DNA of 64,000 nt from Streptomyces sp. RKAG293 (GCF_023701745.1 NZ_JAJOZB010000001.1:4842501-4906500), one strand, 5' to 3'. Shown: positions 35,704-44,031, counted from the first letter of the stretch. Notes: generated from the sequence alone by a model not told the origin. Translations and numbers: made by a program.

Positions 35704-35766
35704 ATGGAGATCGTCGAGATCATGGCCGAGGAGTTCGAGGCCCTCAACAACGTTGAGTACGCGTAA
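35704..35766 (+). CDS. 20-aa precursor peptide, copy 2
   Basis: ATG 35704 lies downstream of GGAGGAGGTG. The peptide MEIVEIMAEEFEALNNVEYA differs from copy 1 at only three positions (V6I, V7M, M17V), all conservative. Selection on the peptide is suggested because the changes keep charge, the EE and NN pairs and the YA end. A large hairpin at 35811-35849 follows it. Confidence 0.72.
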   Translation: MEIVEIMAEEFEALNNVEYA

Positions 35767-35810
35767 TGCGAAGGGGCACCGCCCCTGAAAATCACCGCTC
35801 GATGTGATGT

Positions 35811-35849
35811 GAGGGGTGCCGTGCGCCGTCGAGGCGCAGGGCACCCCTC
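35811..35849 (+). terminator. Nested hairpin after the 20-aa genes
   Basis: GAGGGGTGCC (35811-35820) pairs with GGCACCCCTC (35840-35849), and inside it GCGCC pairs with GGCGC. It sits between the small genes and the ribosome site of the hydrolase. As in locus 1, it could limit read-through so that peptides outnumber enzymes. Confidence 0.65.
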
Positions 35850-35875
35850 ATCCGCTCTTCCAGGAGGAGATCCAC

Positions 35876-37531
35876 GTGGCCCGGAGCCGAAGCCTCACCG
35901 CCACTCCCGCGGTGGTCGAGGGGGCGCAACGTGCCCGAATCGTTAAGCGCGCGGTCGGATCGTCGCAGGCCACGGCGACTGTCCTTGTCGCCCAGGGCGA
36001 CGACGTTCTACTGGAAGGACTCATCGGCCCAGAGGGATCGGGTCTGCGGATGCCCGCCGGCCCGCACGATGACGTAGAGCTGCACGGCCTGCTGGCCGAC
36101 GGCCGCGCCGTGCTGTCCACTCTCGACGGGACCTTCCGTACCCTGCGCGCTGTACAAAGGCACGAATCCGAAGTCCTTGCGACTCTGGATGAACCTGGCC
36201 AGGTCGTTGTCCAAGGAAGATTTGTTTACCATGCAGGCCCTGCCGGCGTGACGCGCATCACGCCCGGAGAAAGTAGGAAGCGGCAGAGCTTCCCCTTTTC
36301 CGTATCGTCCTTTGCGGCGAGCGATGACGGCCGGGTGATCGCTGGAATCAAAGGATCTGGTAGCCGGTCAGAAGTAGTTCTGGAAAGCCGACTTGAAGCC
36401 CTTCGCTCACTGCTGAAGGCGTCGGATTCGGCCGTGCCGACTGAACTCACGCTCTGTCCGGACGGCTGTCATCTGTCGGTCGCCGTCCGTACGGTCGAAG
36501 GCCGCGAAGCCCATATCTTCGACACCGCGACCGGCTCCCGGCTCCGCATCGTGACGGGTGTCGGCCGGACTGCTGTCCTCATCTCCGGCTGCACGTTGCT
36601 GGCAGTGGACGATTCCTGGCCCTATGCCAAGGTCCTGGAGGTGCCCTGCGCCGGCGGCACCATGGACTCCCACACCATCGACGCCTCCGTCCTGGCCCTC
36701 CTCGAAGATGCCAGCGGGCCGCTGGTCCACTGCACGCGCCCGGACCACCCGCCGTCAGTGGTCCGCCTCGCCGAACTCATCGACCAGGCGGGCAGCCAGG
36801 ATCCGCCCCGGCACCACGCGGTCACCACTCGCTGGGGAAGCCTGCGCGTCCTGACCGTCCCTGCGGCCGATCCGGTCGGCGACATCGTCATGCTGCACGG
36901 AGGTCCGTTCGGTGTGTGGATCCCGCGCTGGGATCCCCAGATGCAGCTCCTGACGGCGCACGGTTATCGCGTCCATCAGGTGGAAGCCCCGTACACGGCC
37001 TCCTTGCGCCGCGCCCACACCCGCTTCGTACCAGGCGACTTCGGCAGCAAGGACGTCGAGAGCATCACCGACGCCGTCACCGCACTGGCCTCCCAACGGC
37101 CCCTGCTGATGTACGGGTTCAGCTACGGAGGGCTCCTCGCCGCCCGAACCTCCGCCCGGCTCCCCGGCATCGTGAACGGCGTTTTCCTCCAGAGCGCTCT
37201 GTGGCGCAGCCAGGACCTGCAGCGGCTGATCGATGACGGGGTGCCTGCCCCGGGGGATCTGCGCTCGTTCCTCGCGCACGCCTTTCCCGGGGGACAGGTG
37301 CACCTGCCCGAGGTGCGGCTGCGCGCCGAGCTGCCGACCGCAGTCGTGCACGGGACCGATGACCTCATCGCTCCCGTCGATCTGGTCGAGGCAGCGTGCG
37401 CCGCGGCTCCTGAGATCGTCCTGACCCGCCTGCCCGGCGAGGGGCACATACCCCGGCGGGCTTCATCCGTGGTCCAGGCACTCCACGCAATGAAGACATG
37501 GCTCCAGCACTGCGAAGGCACCTTGCGATGA
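35876..37531 (+). CDS. Alpha/beta hydrolase of prolyl-oligopeptidase (S9) type
   Basis: The 551-aa protein starts at GTG 35876 after AGGAGG. Residues 1-320 look like a degenerate beta-propeller. The C-terminal part is an alpha/beta hydrolase with oxyanion motif MLHGGPFGVW, nucleophile Ser in YGFSYGGLL, Asp in VHGTDDLIAP and His in GEGHIPRR. S9 enzymes cut short peptides, which fits trimming, release or detoxification of a 20-aa product. Its TGA overlaps the next ATG (ATGA, 37528-37531). Confidence 0.82.
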   Translation: MARSRSLTATPAVVEGAQRARIVKRAVGSSQATATVLVAQGDDVLLEGLIGPEGSGLRMPAGPHDDVELHGLLADGRAVLSTLDGTFRTLRAVQRHESEVLATLDEPGQVVVQGRFVYHAGPAGVTRITPGESRKRQSFPFSVSSFAASDDGRVIAGIKGSGSRSEVVLESRLEALRSLLKASDSAVPTELTLCPDGCHLSVAVRTVEGREAHIFDTATGSRLRIVTGVGRTAVLISGCTLLAVDDSWPYAKVLEVPCAGGTMDSHTIDASVLALLEDASGPLVHCTRPDHPPSVVRLAELIDQAGSQDPPRHHAVTTRWGSLRVLTVPAADPVGDIVMLHGGPFGVWIPRWDPQMQLLTAHGYRVHQVEAPYTASLRRAHTRFVPGDFGSKDVESITDAVTALASQRPLLMYGFSYGGLLAARTSARLPGIVNGVFLQSALWRSQDLQRLIDDGVPAPGDLRSFLAHAFPGGQVHLPEVRLRAELPTAVVHGTDDLIAPVDLVEAACAAAPEIVLTRLPGEGHIPRRASSVVQALHAMKTWLQHCEGTLR

Positions 37532-38769
37532 CCATCCCCACCCTCCCCAAACACGTCCCCACCCCGGGCGCTCCCGCATTCGCCCAACGTTTGCGCGCGC
37601 TCATGACCGCCGGGACCCCGGCCGTCTGCCCCATTCACGTCGGGCTCGGTGATCCCGTGCCCGGCTCCAGCAGTCTGGCGACGATCACCCATGCCATCGC
37701 CCGCCACCTTGTGGACGGCACCGCCGACCAGCTGCCCGTCTTCAACACCGCCCCACCCCCGGCCCTGCGCATCCTTCAAGCAGCCAGTTGGGCCCGGCTC
37801 GATGCCATGACCGGCGACTTCGACCAGATGCCCGCCGACCTGGCCGGCGACCTCTGGCACTGCGTGGGCGCGGTGTGCGCAAGCCCCGGCGAACTGACCC
37901 GCGCCGAAGGGCGCGCCGCCAGTGACCTTCTGCTGCGGCTCGGCTACCCCCGACGCGCCGGTGAGGTCCTCGGCCTGCTGGACGCCGATATCCACACCCA
38001 CGTGTTCCACCCCGAGACCGTGCGGGCAGAGCTCGCCGTCCTGTTCCGGCTGCATCCCGGAGCGCAGGACATCCTGGAGGAACGGGCGCTGCAGGCCGCC
38101 GCCGACGAGAGCCTGCCGCCCCGGGCCCGTCTGGCACTCGCCAACTTCGTGGTGGTGCGCAACGGAAAGCGCGGAACGCAGACTCTGGCCCTGCACACGG
38201 CGGCCTGGTTCGGGCAGCAGGCGATGGCGCAGATCACCGGCAGCGGCATGGACCGTCACCTGGCGGAGCACACCCTGTACCGGGCCATCGCCTACGTGCC
38301 GTTCCTGCGCAAGGACGGCGATCAGACCATGGAACTCCTGGACCGGGCCGCGCTCGCCCTGGAGGACGCTTGCCCGTCGCCGGATGCCGGCTTGCAGCGC
38401 CTTGCCTGGGAAGACCATGCCTTCCCCATGTTCGAGACGCTGTCCAAGACCCTTCTCGCCCAGGGAAAGACCGAGCAAGCGCTGGCATCGAGCGAACGTC
38501 TGACCCACCTCAGCCCCTACGACCACCGGGCCTGGGCTGTCCGCGCGCAAGCACTCGTGGCAGCGGGGCACCTCGAAGACGCAGCCGTCGCATGGGAGCA
38601 GACGCTTCCGCAGGGCGGCCTGCCCGTCGCCGCGGCGCTCTTCTACCTCGGCTGGGTCCACCAGCAACTCGGGTCACCCGCCGAAGCGGCCGAGCACTAC
38701 CGGCGCTCCCTCGCCGTGGACCCCACCGCCCCCGTCGTCAACGAGCATCTGGAAGCGGTGACGGCGTGA
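37528..38769 (+). CDS. TPR-repeat protein
   Basis: This 413-aa protein is almost entirely helical. It ends with clear tetratricopeptide repeats (ALASSERLTHLSPYDHRAWA, AALFYLGWVHQQLGSPAEAA, EHYRRSLAVDPTAPVV). The N-terminal 200 residues are not recognised. It has no membrane segment or catalytic motif. It overlaps both neighbours (ATGA upstream, GTGA downstream) and so is made in step with them. It may act as a scaffold in the locus 2 pathway. Confidence 0.75.
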   Translation: MTIPTLPKHVPTPGAPAFAQRLRALMTAGTPAVCPIHVGLGDPVPGSSSLATITHAIARHLVDGTADQLPVFNTAPPPALRILQAASWARLDAMTGDFDQMPADLAGDLWHCVGAVCASPGELTRAEGRAASDLLLRLGYPRRAGEVLGLLDADIHTHVFHPETVRAELAVLFRLHPGAQDILEERALQAAADESLPPRARLALANFVVVRNGKRGTQTLALHTAAWFGQQAMAQITGSGMDRHLAEHTLYRAIAYVPFLRKDGDQTMELLDRAALALEDACPSPDAGLQRLAWEDHAFPMFETLSKTLLAQGKTEQALASSERLTHLSPYDHRAWAVRAQALVAAGHLEDAAVAWEQTLPQGGLPVAAALFYLGWVHQQLGSPAEAAEHYRRSLAVDPTAPVVNEHLEAVTA

Positions 38770-40016
38770 GCATCCCCGCCCGCATTGCACCCGGGCCGGC
38801 ACCCGCTACACACCGACGCACGGACTTCATCCGCCTGTGGGTGGCTCAGACCTTCTCGAACCTCGGCGATGCGATCTTCCTCGCCTCCGTCGCCTGGTCG
38901 GCGACCTCGCTGTTCGGCGATGTCCAGGGCGCCATCAGCGTCGGGCTGGCGCTCTTCCTGCCGACGGCCCTGCTGCTCCCGCTGGCCGGCGTCATCGTCG
39001 ACCGCTACCCGCGCCACCGGCTGCTGCTGAACACCGACGCCGTCCGGGCCATCGTCACGGCAACCCTGGGGATCTTCCTGATCACCCAGCCGATGTCCCT
39101 GCCGCTGCTGCTCGCCACCGTGGTCATCGTCCAGGTCACCGGCCTGCTCTTCCAGCCGAGCATGCACTCGCTGCTCGGGCAGGTCGCGCAGGACGACACG
39201 ACTCTGCTCCGGTTCGACTCCTGGCTGCTCGCCTCACGGATGATCGCAACGATCCTCGGGCCGCTCGTCGCCGGCTTCGTCATCGTCCATGGGCTCGGCA
39301 CCGCCCTGTTGATCGACGCCACCACGTTCTGCGTCTCCTTGCTCGGCCTCTTGGCGGCCCGGCGTCTGCTCACCACCCCATCACCGGCGGGCCCCGCCAC
39401 TCGCACCGGCATCCTGCGCGAGGCGAAAGAGGGCGTGAGGGTCGCTCTCGCCGACCCGGTCTTCCGCAAGATCGCCCCCACCCTGCCCATGATCGACCTG
39501 GTCGGGGCCGCGGTGACCCTTCTCCTCCCCGCGCTGCTCCTGCAGCACGGCGTCATCGACCCCAAGGGCTACGGCCTGCTGATCTCGGCGTGGGCCGTCG
39601 GGCGCTTCTCCGGTCTTCTCCTGCTGCGCATACCGCGCATGCGGGCGTACCGCGGGACCCTGATGGCGGTGAACTGCGCGGCCCAGGCACTGACCGTCGT
39701 CGCCATCGCCCTCACGCCCAGCCTGCCCCTCGCCGTCGTCCTGTTCGTCGTCCTCGGCATCCCTTCGGGCGGTGCGTCGGTCAGCGTCAGCGCCTACATC
39801 CAGACGCAGATCCCCAACGAACTGCGCGGCCGGGTCTTCGCCCTCCTGCAGACCACCGTCACCGCCTCCGTAGCACTCGGGCCGCTCCTCGCCGGCGGCA
39901 TCACCGCCTGGCGCAGCCCGAGCAGCGCGCTGGTACTCATGGGCCTGGCGCTGTTCCTGGTCGGTGTGCCCCCGCTCATCAGCAGGAGCGTGCGCCAGTG
40001 GCAGCCCGTCAAGTGA
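38766..40016 (+). CDS. MFS exporter
   Basis: The 416-aa protein starts at GTG 38766, overlapping the stop of the TPR gene. It has about 12 membrane helices and the MFS motif GVIVDRYPRHRLLLNTD between TM2 and TM3, as in MFS_3 (enterobactin-exporter-like) proteins. In microcin C and pantocin pathways an MFS protein exports the product or gives immunity. The same role is likely here. Its stop overlaps the flavin-reductase start (GTGA). Confidence 0.85.
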   Translation: MSIPARIAPGPAPATHRRTDFIRLWVAQTFSNLGDAIFLASVAWSATSLFGDVQGAISVGLALFLPTALLLPLAGVIVDRYPRHRLLLNTDAVRAIVTATLGIFLITQPMSLPLLLATVVIVQVTGLLFQPSMHSLLGQVAQDDTTLLRFDSWLLASRMIATILGPLVAGFVIVHGLGTALLIDATTFCVSLLGLLAARRLLTTPSPAGPATRTGILREAKEGVRVALADPVFRKIAPTLPMIDLVGAAVTLLLPALLLQHGVIDPKGYGLLISAWAVGRFSGLLLLRIPRMRAYRGTLMAVNCAAQALTVVAIALTPSLPLAVVLFVVLGIPSGGASVSVSAYIQTQIPNELRGRVFALLQTTVTASVALGPLLAGGITAWRSPSSALVLMGLALFLVGVPPLISRSVRQWQPVK

Positions 40017-40594
40017 GAACGATGGTCACGTCCGACCGGGCCTCGGCCCCCGCACGATCAGGGTCGGTTGCGCGCGGGCCCGGCCTCGCAGAAGCCGGCA
40101 CGGAGCTGCCCACCGCCGCCCGATTCCGCGCCTCCTCCCGGCTGTGGCCCACCGGTGTCGCCGTACTCACCACGAAGGACGCCACCGGAGCGCCGCACGG
40201 CACCACGGTCAACTCCCTCACCACGATTTCCCTCGACCCGCCGCTGCTCCTCGTGTCTCTGGGGTCGAGTTCGCGAGCCCTGGAACACATCTCCGACACA
40301 CGGGTCTTCGCTCTCAACGTGTTGTCACGCGATCAGGAACCGCTCGCCCAGAACTTCGCCCAGCCCGGACGCCGAGGTGGCGCCGACGCGTTCGCGGAGA
40401 TACCCACGGAAGCGGGATCCCGGACCGGCTGCCTCCTGCTCACCGACTCGATCGGCTACTTCGAGTGCGGAGCGCAGAGGATCGAGGCTGTCGCGGACCA
40501 CTGCCTGGTGATCGGCGCCGTTCTGTCCTGCGGAGACCTGCAGACGGCGCCACCCCTCGTCTTCGCCAACGCCGCCTTTCGACAACTCCGCTGA
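40013..40594 (+). CDS. Flavin reductase-like protein
   Basis: The 193-aa protein has the flavin_reductase-like fold: FRASSRLWPTGVAVLTTKD, HGTTVNSLTTISLDPPLLLV and RVFALNVLSRDQEPLAQNFA. It should bind FMN/FAD and, with NAD(P)H, supply reduced flavin. No partner monooxygenase is encoded nearby, so it may serve an enzyme elsewhere or act directly. GTG 40013 overlaps the MFS stop, making it the last gene of the coupled set. Confidence 0.84.
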   Translation: MRTMVTSDRASAPARSGSVARGPGLAEAGTELPTAARFRASSRLWPTGVAVLTTKDATGAPHGTTVNSLTTISLDPPLLLVSLGSSSRALEHISDTRVFALNVLSRDQEPLAQNFAQPGRRGGADAFAEIPTEAGSRTGCLLLTDSIGYFECGAQRIEAVADHCLVIGAVLSCGDLQTAPPLVFANAAFRQLR

Positions 40595-40645
40595 CGCAAC
40601 CGGCGCCCCCGGTGGCCGAAGGGCGTCAGGGCACGGCGGTGCGTA

Positions 40646-40738
40646 AGTGGTCTGAACAACAAAGAAGCCCCAGGCCGCTGGCCAGGGGTTCGTGGAGCAA
40701 GTGAAGGAACTCGAACCCATGCTGCGGGCTTGGGAATC
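40646..40738 (-). repeat. Degenerate copy of the tRNA-Gly 3' half and its terminator
   Basis: AGTGGTCTGAACAACAAAGA, the hairpin CCCCAGGCCGCTGGCCAGGGG and GGAACTCGAACCC...GGGCTTGGGAA match, with scattered changes, the region 42656-42749 that holds the tRNA-Gly terminator and the T-arm to anticodon part of the tRNA. The 5' half of the tRNA is missing, so it cannot work as a tRNA. It forms a direct repeat with the intact gene 2.0 kb away. Confidence 0.75.
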
Positions 40739-41036
40739 GACGAGGTCTGCGGGACTGGTGTGTTATCTGACCTGCGAAAACGGGAGATCCAATGGCTCCC
40801 GGGGCGGTCTGGGCTGCTCCGTTGTTGGCCGGGGTTTCCGGTCTGGAGGCTATGGCTAGGGCATGCGGTGGCCGAGGCGGCCCATGGAGGCGCGATGGCT
40901 TGTCGGATCAGCTCCGTGGCCGGTGCACGCTGTGCGGCGGGACAGCCAGGCTACGAGGGCAAGGGCGCTCGGGAAATGGGCCTTTTCCTTCGCGGCATGG
41001 TCCGGCGCTGCCACGCTGGTCGTCGTGACGTACGTC

Positions 41037-42170
41037 GTGAGCGTGGAAACCCACATCCCGGAGGGTGCTCCGGAGATGGACCCCCTGCAACGGGCAGGCG
41101 CGGTAGCGATCCTTGAGGACGGGCTCGACTCGGTGGAGGGCATCGAAGGCCCGGACGGGATGGAGGTCGACCTTCACGAGACGATCGTGGCCGTTCATCC
41201 GGGCGGGGCGCTGCTCAAGATCTTCGTGGACGCTCCGGCGCTGGAGTTCGCCGAGGAGGCAGTGCGTTCGGTGGTGGAAGAACTGCTGGAGCGCTCCGAG
41301 CTGTTGGCGGAGTGGACGGTCGACAAGTGCGAGGTCCAGCTCCACCCCGATCTGGCCAAGGAGAGCCTCGACGCCGCCGACGGCCCGAACGCTCCTCCCG
41401 ATGATCCGGCTTCCCGCAAGGCCCGCCATGCCACACAGGCTGCCGCTGGAAGTGGGGGCAACGACTATGACGCGGCGGCAGATGCTGCGGCGACACGGGA
41501 CCGAATGCTGGCCATGGCGGTTGAGCTGCGCTCCTTTTCACCTGTGATGTTCGGCGTGCTCGATGACGAGGAGGAAGAGGGTGAAGAGGGGGGTGAGCGG
41601 GACTTCGGTGCCCTGCCGGAGGATGCCAAGCTTGCGGCCGGCGCCCTGGTGTACGGGATGCACCTGTTGGTGGACGAACTCTTCGAGGACGTGGAGACGC
41701 TGAGCCGGGAGCGCACCAACGTCGCCGAGTGCGACCGGCCGTTCTGGCTGTTGGAAGAGTTGCCCGAGCGCTATGCCCTTCAGTACGACGCCCATTTCGC
41801 GCGCCGCTTCCTGGTGACCGCGATTGCCATGACCACCCGGTTCACCAGCGGCAGCTTCGAGCAGCTCAGTTGTCTTGCGGAGGAGCTCGCCCTCCGGCTG
41901 CTGCTGCGCGAGGCCGAGGTCTGCCTGGACGGGGTCGGTCTCCTTGATTCCGGGGTATCGGACGCGCTCGAATCGTTCGCCGCGAACCTCCATAAGGACA
42001 TGGACCACGAGTGGCTGTACGACGACGCGACGGACGGGATCGATGAGAGCCCCGTCGGGGAGGCCCTCGGCATCGGGCCCATGTCGATCGGCTCGTGGTT
42101 CACGCCATTCAACGAGGGCCGCTACGTGCACCCGTACGCGCAGGACGAGCCGAAGGAGGCGGCGTCGTGA
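41037..42170 (+). CDS. Hypothetical acidic protein, about 377 aa
   Basis: The frame is open from 40863, but coding character begins near GTG 41037 (MSVETHIPEGAPEMDPLQ). GTG 41025 and 41043 are alternatives. The protein is soluble and acidic, with a low-complexity stretch LDDEEEEGEEGG. A helical second half contains ERYALQYDAHFARRFLV and CLAEELALRLLLREAEVCL. I do not recognise a family. It lies alone between the pseudo-tRNA repeat and the intact tRNA-Gly, inside the direct repeat. Confidence 0.65.
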   Translation: MSVETHIPEGAPEMDPLQRAGAVAILEDGLDSVEGIEGPDGMEVDLHETIVAVHPGGALLKIFVDAPALEFAEEAVRSVVEELLERSELLAEWTVDKCEVQLHPDLAKESLDAADGPNAPPDDPASRKARHATQAAAGSGGNDYDAAADAAATRDRMLAMAVELRSFSPVMFGVLDDEEEEGEEGGERDFGALPEDAKLAAGALVYGMHLLVDELFEDVETLSRERTNVAECDRPFWLLEELPERYALQYDAHFARRFLVTAIAMTTRFTSGSFEQLSCLAEELALRLLLREAEVCLDGVGLLDSGVSDALESFAANLHKDMDHEWLYDDATDGIDESPVGEALGIGPMSIGSWFTPFNEGRYVHPYAQDEPKEAAS

Positions 42171-42569
42171 GCCGAGCGCCGCTCGGTAGGCGCCCGTAGA
42201 CGCGAGGTCGGGGGCCGGAGAGTCCCTTTGCCGTCGCGCTCATGCCTCGACGGTGAATGCTGCTTCGTACCCGCCTGACGACGAAGAGGCGGTCACCGCG
42301 CTAGATGGAAATCAGAACGGTCCCTGCTCCGACGTGCCTGCCCTGCACTGTGTTTCAGGCGGTCAGCTGGTTCGCTGACATCAGTGAGTGATCGCCCGCC
42401 ATCGCGCGCCCCTTCGGTCAGCTTCCCGTGCTCCTCCCACACGGGCGAAGCCTCCGGACATCGCGTCACACGAAGGGTTGCAGGACGGAACTGCACTGTC
42501 AGTGCTATGCGTTAGCTCTGTGACTGCCTCGAAGCAGGAAGCAGTCGGCCTGAGATACGGGAGAACTCC

Positions 42570-42665
42570 ATGGCGCCAAGCTCGGACATCAACAAGATCA
42601 TCCGGGAGAAGCCGATCTTCAGAGTTAGGGCACACGGAGGGCACGGCAAGCCCTTAGTGGTCTAG
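42570..42665 (+). CDS. Possible small protein (31 aa)
   Basis: ATG 42570 follows GGGAGAA. The product begins MAPSSDINKIIREKPIFRVR and ends just before the tRNA terminator, with its stop TAG inside the repeated block. It has no recognisable domain and may be a truncated gene start. The rest of 42171-42569 holds a short hairpin after the previous gene (CCGAGCGCCGCTCGG) and nothing else that I can support. Confidence 0.25.
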   Translation: MAPSSDINKIIREKPIFRVRAHGGHGKPLVV

Positions 42666-42674
42666 ACAACAAAG

Positions 42675-42701
42675 AAGCCCCGGGCCGCTGGCCTGGGGCT
42701 T
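42675..42701 (-). terminator. tRNA-Gly terminator
   Basis: On the minus strand AAGCCCCAGGCC pairs with GGCCCGGGGCTT around a short loop, followed by CTTTGTTGT. It begins about eight bases after the tRNA 3' end, a standard intrinsic terminator. Confidence 0.8.
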
Positions 42702-42708
42702 TGTGTGG

Positions 42709-42779
42709 AGCGAGTGACGGGAATCGAACCCGCGCTCTGAGCTTGGGAAGCTCATGTTCTACCATTAAACTACACTCGC
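42709..42779 (-). tRNA. tRNA-Gly (anticodon CCC)
   Basis: The minus strand folds into a cloverleaf. The acceptor stem is GCGAGTG/CACTCGC, the D arm is in GTTTAATGGTAGAAC, the anticodon stem is TGAGC/GCTCA with loop TTCCCAA (anticodon CCC), and the T arm is CGGGT-TCGATTC-CCGTC. CCA is not encoded. The 3' part is duplicated in degenerate form at 40646-40738. Confidence 0.93.
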
Positions 42780-43013
42780 GCGGCACGCCGGTTTGGGGCG
42801 TGGCACCGTCGCATACTGTACCGCATGGTCGGCCCTGGGCGCGTTTTCGCCTGGGGCCTTCGTGTTGTCGGGGGGCGGCGTGGGGGCTGGGGATGTGGCT
42901 GCGGGGGGCGGGGGTTGGGGCGTAGTTTGGGGGTCGGAGCGGCGTGTGGAAGATGGCCTGCCTCATCCCCTAATGTGGCTTTTGTCGTCCACGGAAGTTG
43001 GGGAAGGGAAGCG

Positions 43014-43175
43014 ATGGATCGCACCGTCGTTCGTTGTGCCGAGGGGCACGTGTTCAGCACCGCGTCGTTCCCGATGCAGAATCTGGGTGTCGGCCGGCTG
43101 GGCCCCGGGCGGTTGTTGAGGTGTCCGCGCTGTGCGCGGTTGCGGCATGCGGTGCCGGTGGAGAACGGAAAGTAG
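43014..43175 (+). CDS. Small zinc-ribbon-like protein (53 aa)
   Basis: ATG 43014 follows GGGAAGG. The product MDRTVVRCAEGHVFSTASFP continues to LLRCPRCARLRHAVPVENGK. One CxxC pair plus an earlier Cys-x3-His suggests a single zinc-binding knuckle. Such small proteins are conserved in Streptomyces near dcd. Function unknown. Confidence 0.65.
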   Translation: MDRTVVRCAEGHVFSTASFPMQNLGVGRLGPGRLLRCPRCARLRHAVPVENGK

Positions 43176-43244
43176 CGCAAGTGATGCCGCGCGGCTCCGG
43201 TCAGGATTGGGCCGGGGCCGCGTCGTCCGCGTAACCTTCGGGAC

Positions 43245-43820
43245 GTGCTTCTCTCAGACAAGGACATCAGGGCCGAGATCGACAGCGGACGGGTGCGGGT
43301 CGACCCCTTCGACGAGTCGATGGTGCAGCCGTCGAGTATCGATGTGCGGCTGGACCGGCTCTTCCGCGTGTTCGAGAACCACCGGTACCCGCATATCGAC
43401 CCGGCGGTGGAGCAGAGCGATCTGACCCGGCTGGTCGAGCCGGAGGGCGACGAGCCGTTCATCCTTCATCCGGGTGAGTTCGTGCTCGCGTCGACCTATG
43501 AGGTCATCTCGCTCCCCGACGACCTCGCGTCGCGCCTGGAGGGGAAGAGCTCGCTGGGCCGGCTGGGGCTGGTCACGCACTCGACGGCCGGCTTCATCGA
43601 CCCCGGGTTCTCCGGGCACGTGACGCTGGAGCTGTCGAATCTGGCGACGCTGCCCATCAAGCTGTGGCCGGGGATGAAGATCGGTCAGCTGTGCCTCTTC
43701 CGGCTGACCTCGCCGGCCGAGCACCCGTACGGCTCGGAGCGGTACGGATCGCGCTACCAGGGACAGCGCGGGCCGACGGCCTCGCGGTCGTTCATGAACT
43801 TCCACCGGACGCAGGTCTGA
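43245..43820 (+). CDS. dcd: dCTP deaminase
   Basis: The 191-aa protein has the full Dcd sequence. It begins [17 protein letters not shown] and has [11 protein letters not shown] and the catalytic region [22 protein letters not shown] with its conserved Glu-Arg context. It ends with [15 protein letters not shown]. It makes dUTP from dCTP for thymidylate synthesis. The trimer active site is complete. The phosphoribosyltransferase gene starts one base after its stop. Confidence 0.95.
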   Translation: MLLSDKDIRAEIDSGRVRVDPFDESMVQPSSIDVRLDRLFRVFENHRYPHIDPAVEQSDLTRLVEPEGDEPFILHPGEFVLASTYEVISLPDDLASRLEGKSSLGRLGLVTHSTAGFIDPGFSGHVTLELSNLATLPIKLWPGMKIGQLCLFRLTSPAEHPYGSERYGSRYQGQRGPTASRSFMNFHRTQV

Positions 43821-43821
43821 C

Positions 43822-44031
43822 ATGGCGGCCGTGCGGGAGAACCTGACGTACGAGGGCTTCGGGCGTGCCGTGCGCGAGCTGGCGCAGACGATCGCGGACG
43901 ACGGGTACGAGCCCGACGTCGTGCTGTCGATCGCGCGCGGCGGGGTCTTCGTGGCGGGCGGTCTGGCCTACGCGCTGGACTGCAAGAACATCCACCTGGT
44001 GAACGTCGAGTATATGTCGCTGGCTGCATAG
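43822..44031 (+). pseudogene. Phosphoribosyltransferase, 5' part (split by the AICE)
   Basis: ATG 43822 begins a phosphoribosyltransferase N-terminus (NLTYEGFGRAVRELAQTIAD, EPDVVLSIARGGVFVAGGLA). After NVE the frame leaves the family and stops at 44031 in element DNA (YMSLAA). The missing PRPP loop and C-terminus lie at 56713-57030. Joined at the shared AACGTCGAGT, the two give a continuous protein of about 170 aa (LVNVE-FYTGVG). The truncated product lacks the PRPP-binding motif and should be inactive. Confidence 0.9.
44002..44011 (+). repeat. attL core (AACGTCGAGT)
   Basis: This 10-bp sequence is the last stretch shared by the chromosomal phosphoribosyltransferase code and the right end of the element. 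Crossover within it restores the reading frame exactly. Confidence 0.75.

Larger units (their letters stand above)
35566..35766 (+). repeat. Tandem duplication carrying the 20-aa genes
   Basis: GGAGGTGTTTCAGCATGGAG and nearly all of the following 60 bases occur twice with a 124-bp period (35566-35642 and 35690-35766). The sequence between the copies is not conserved, so similarity is confined to the ribosome site and gene. Confidence 0.85.

Noticed and set aside
42388-42657. 89-codon plus-strand frame before the tRNA
   Set aside because: Ser/Arg-rich shadow-like product without a ribosome site. It overlaps the repeat block and the terminator area.
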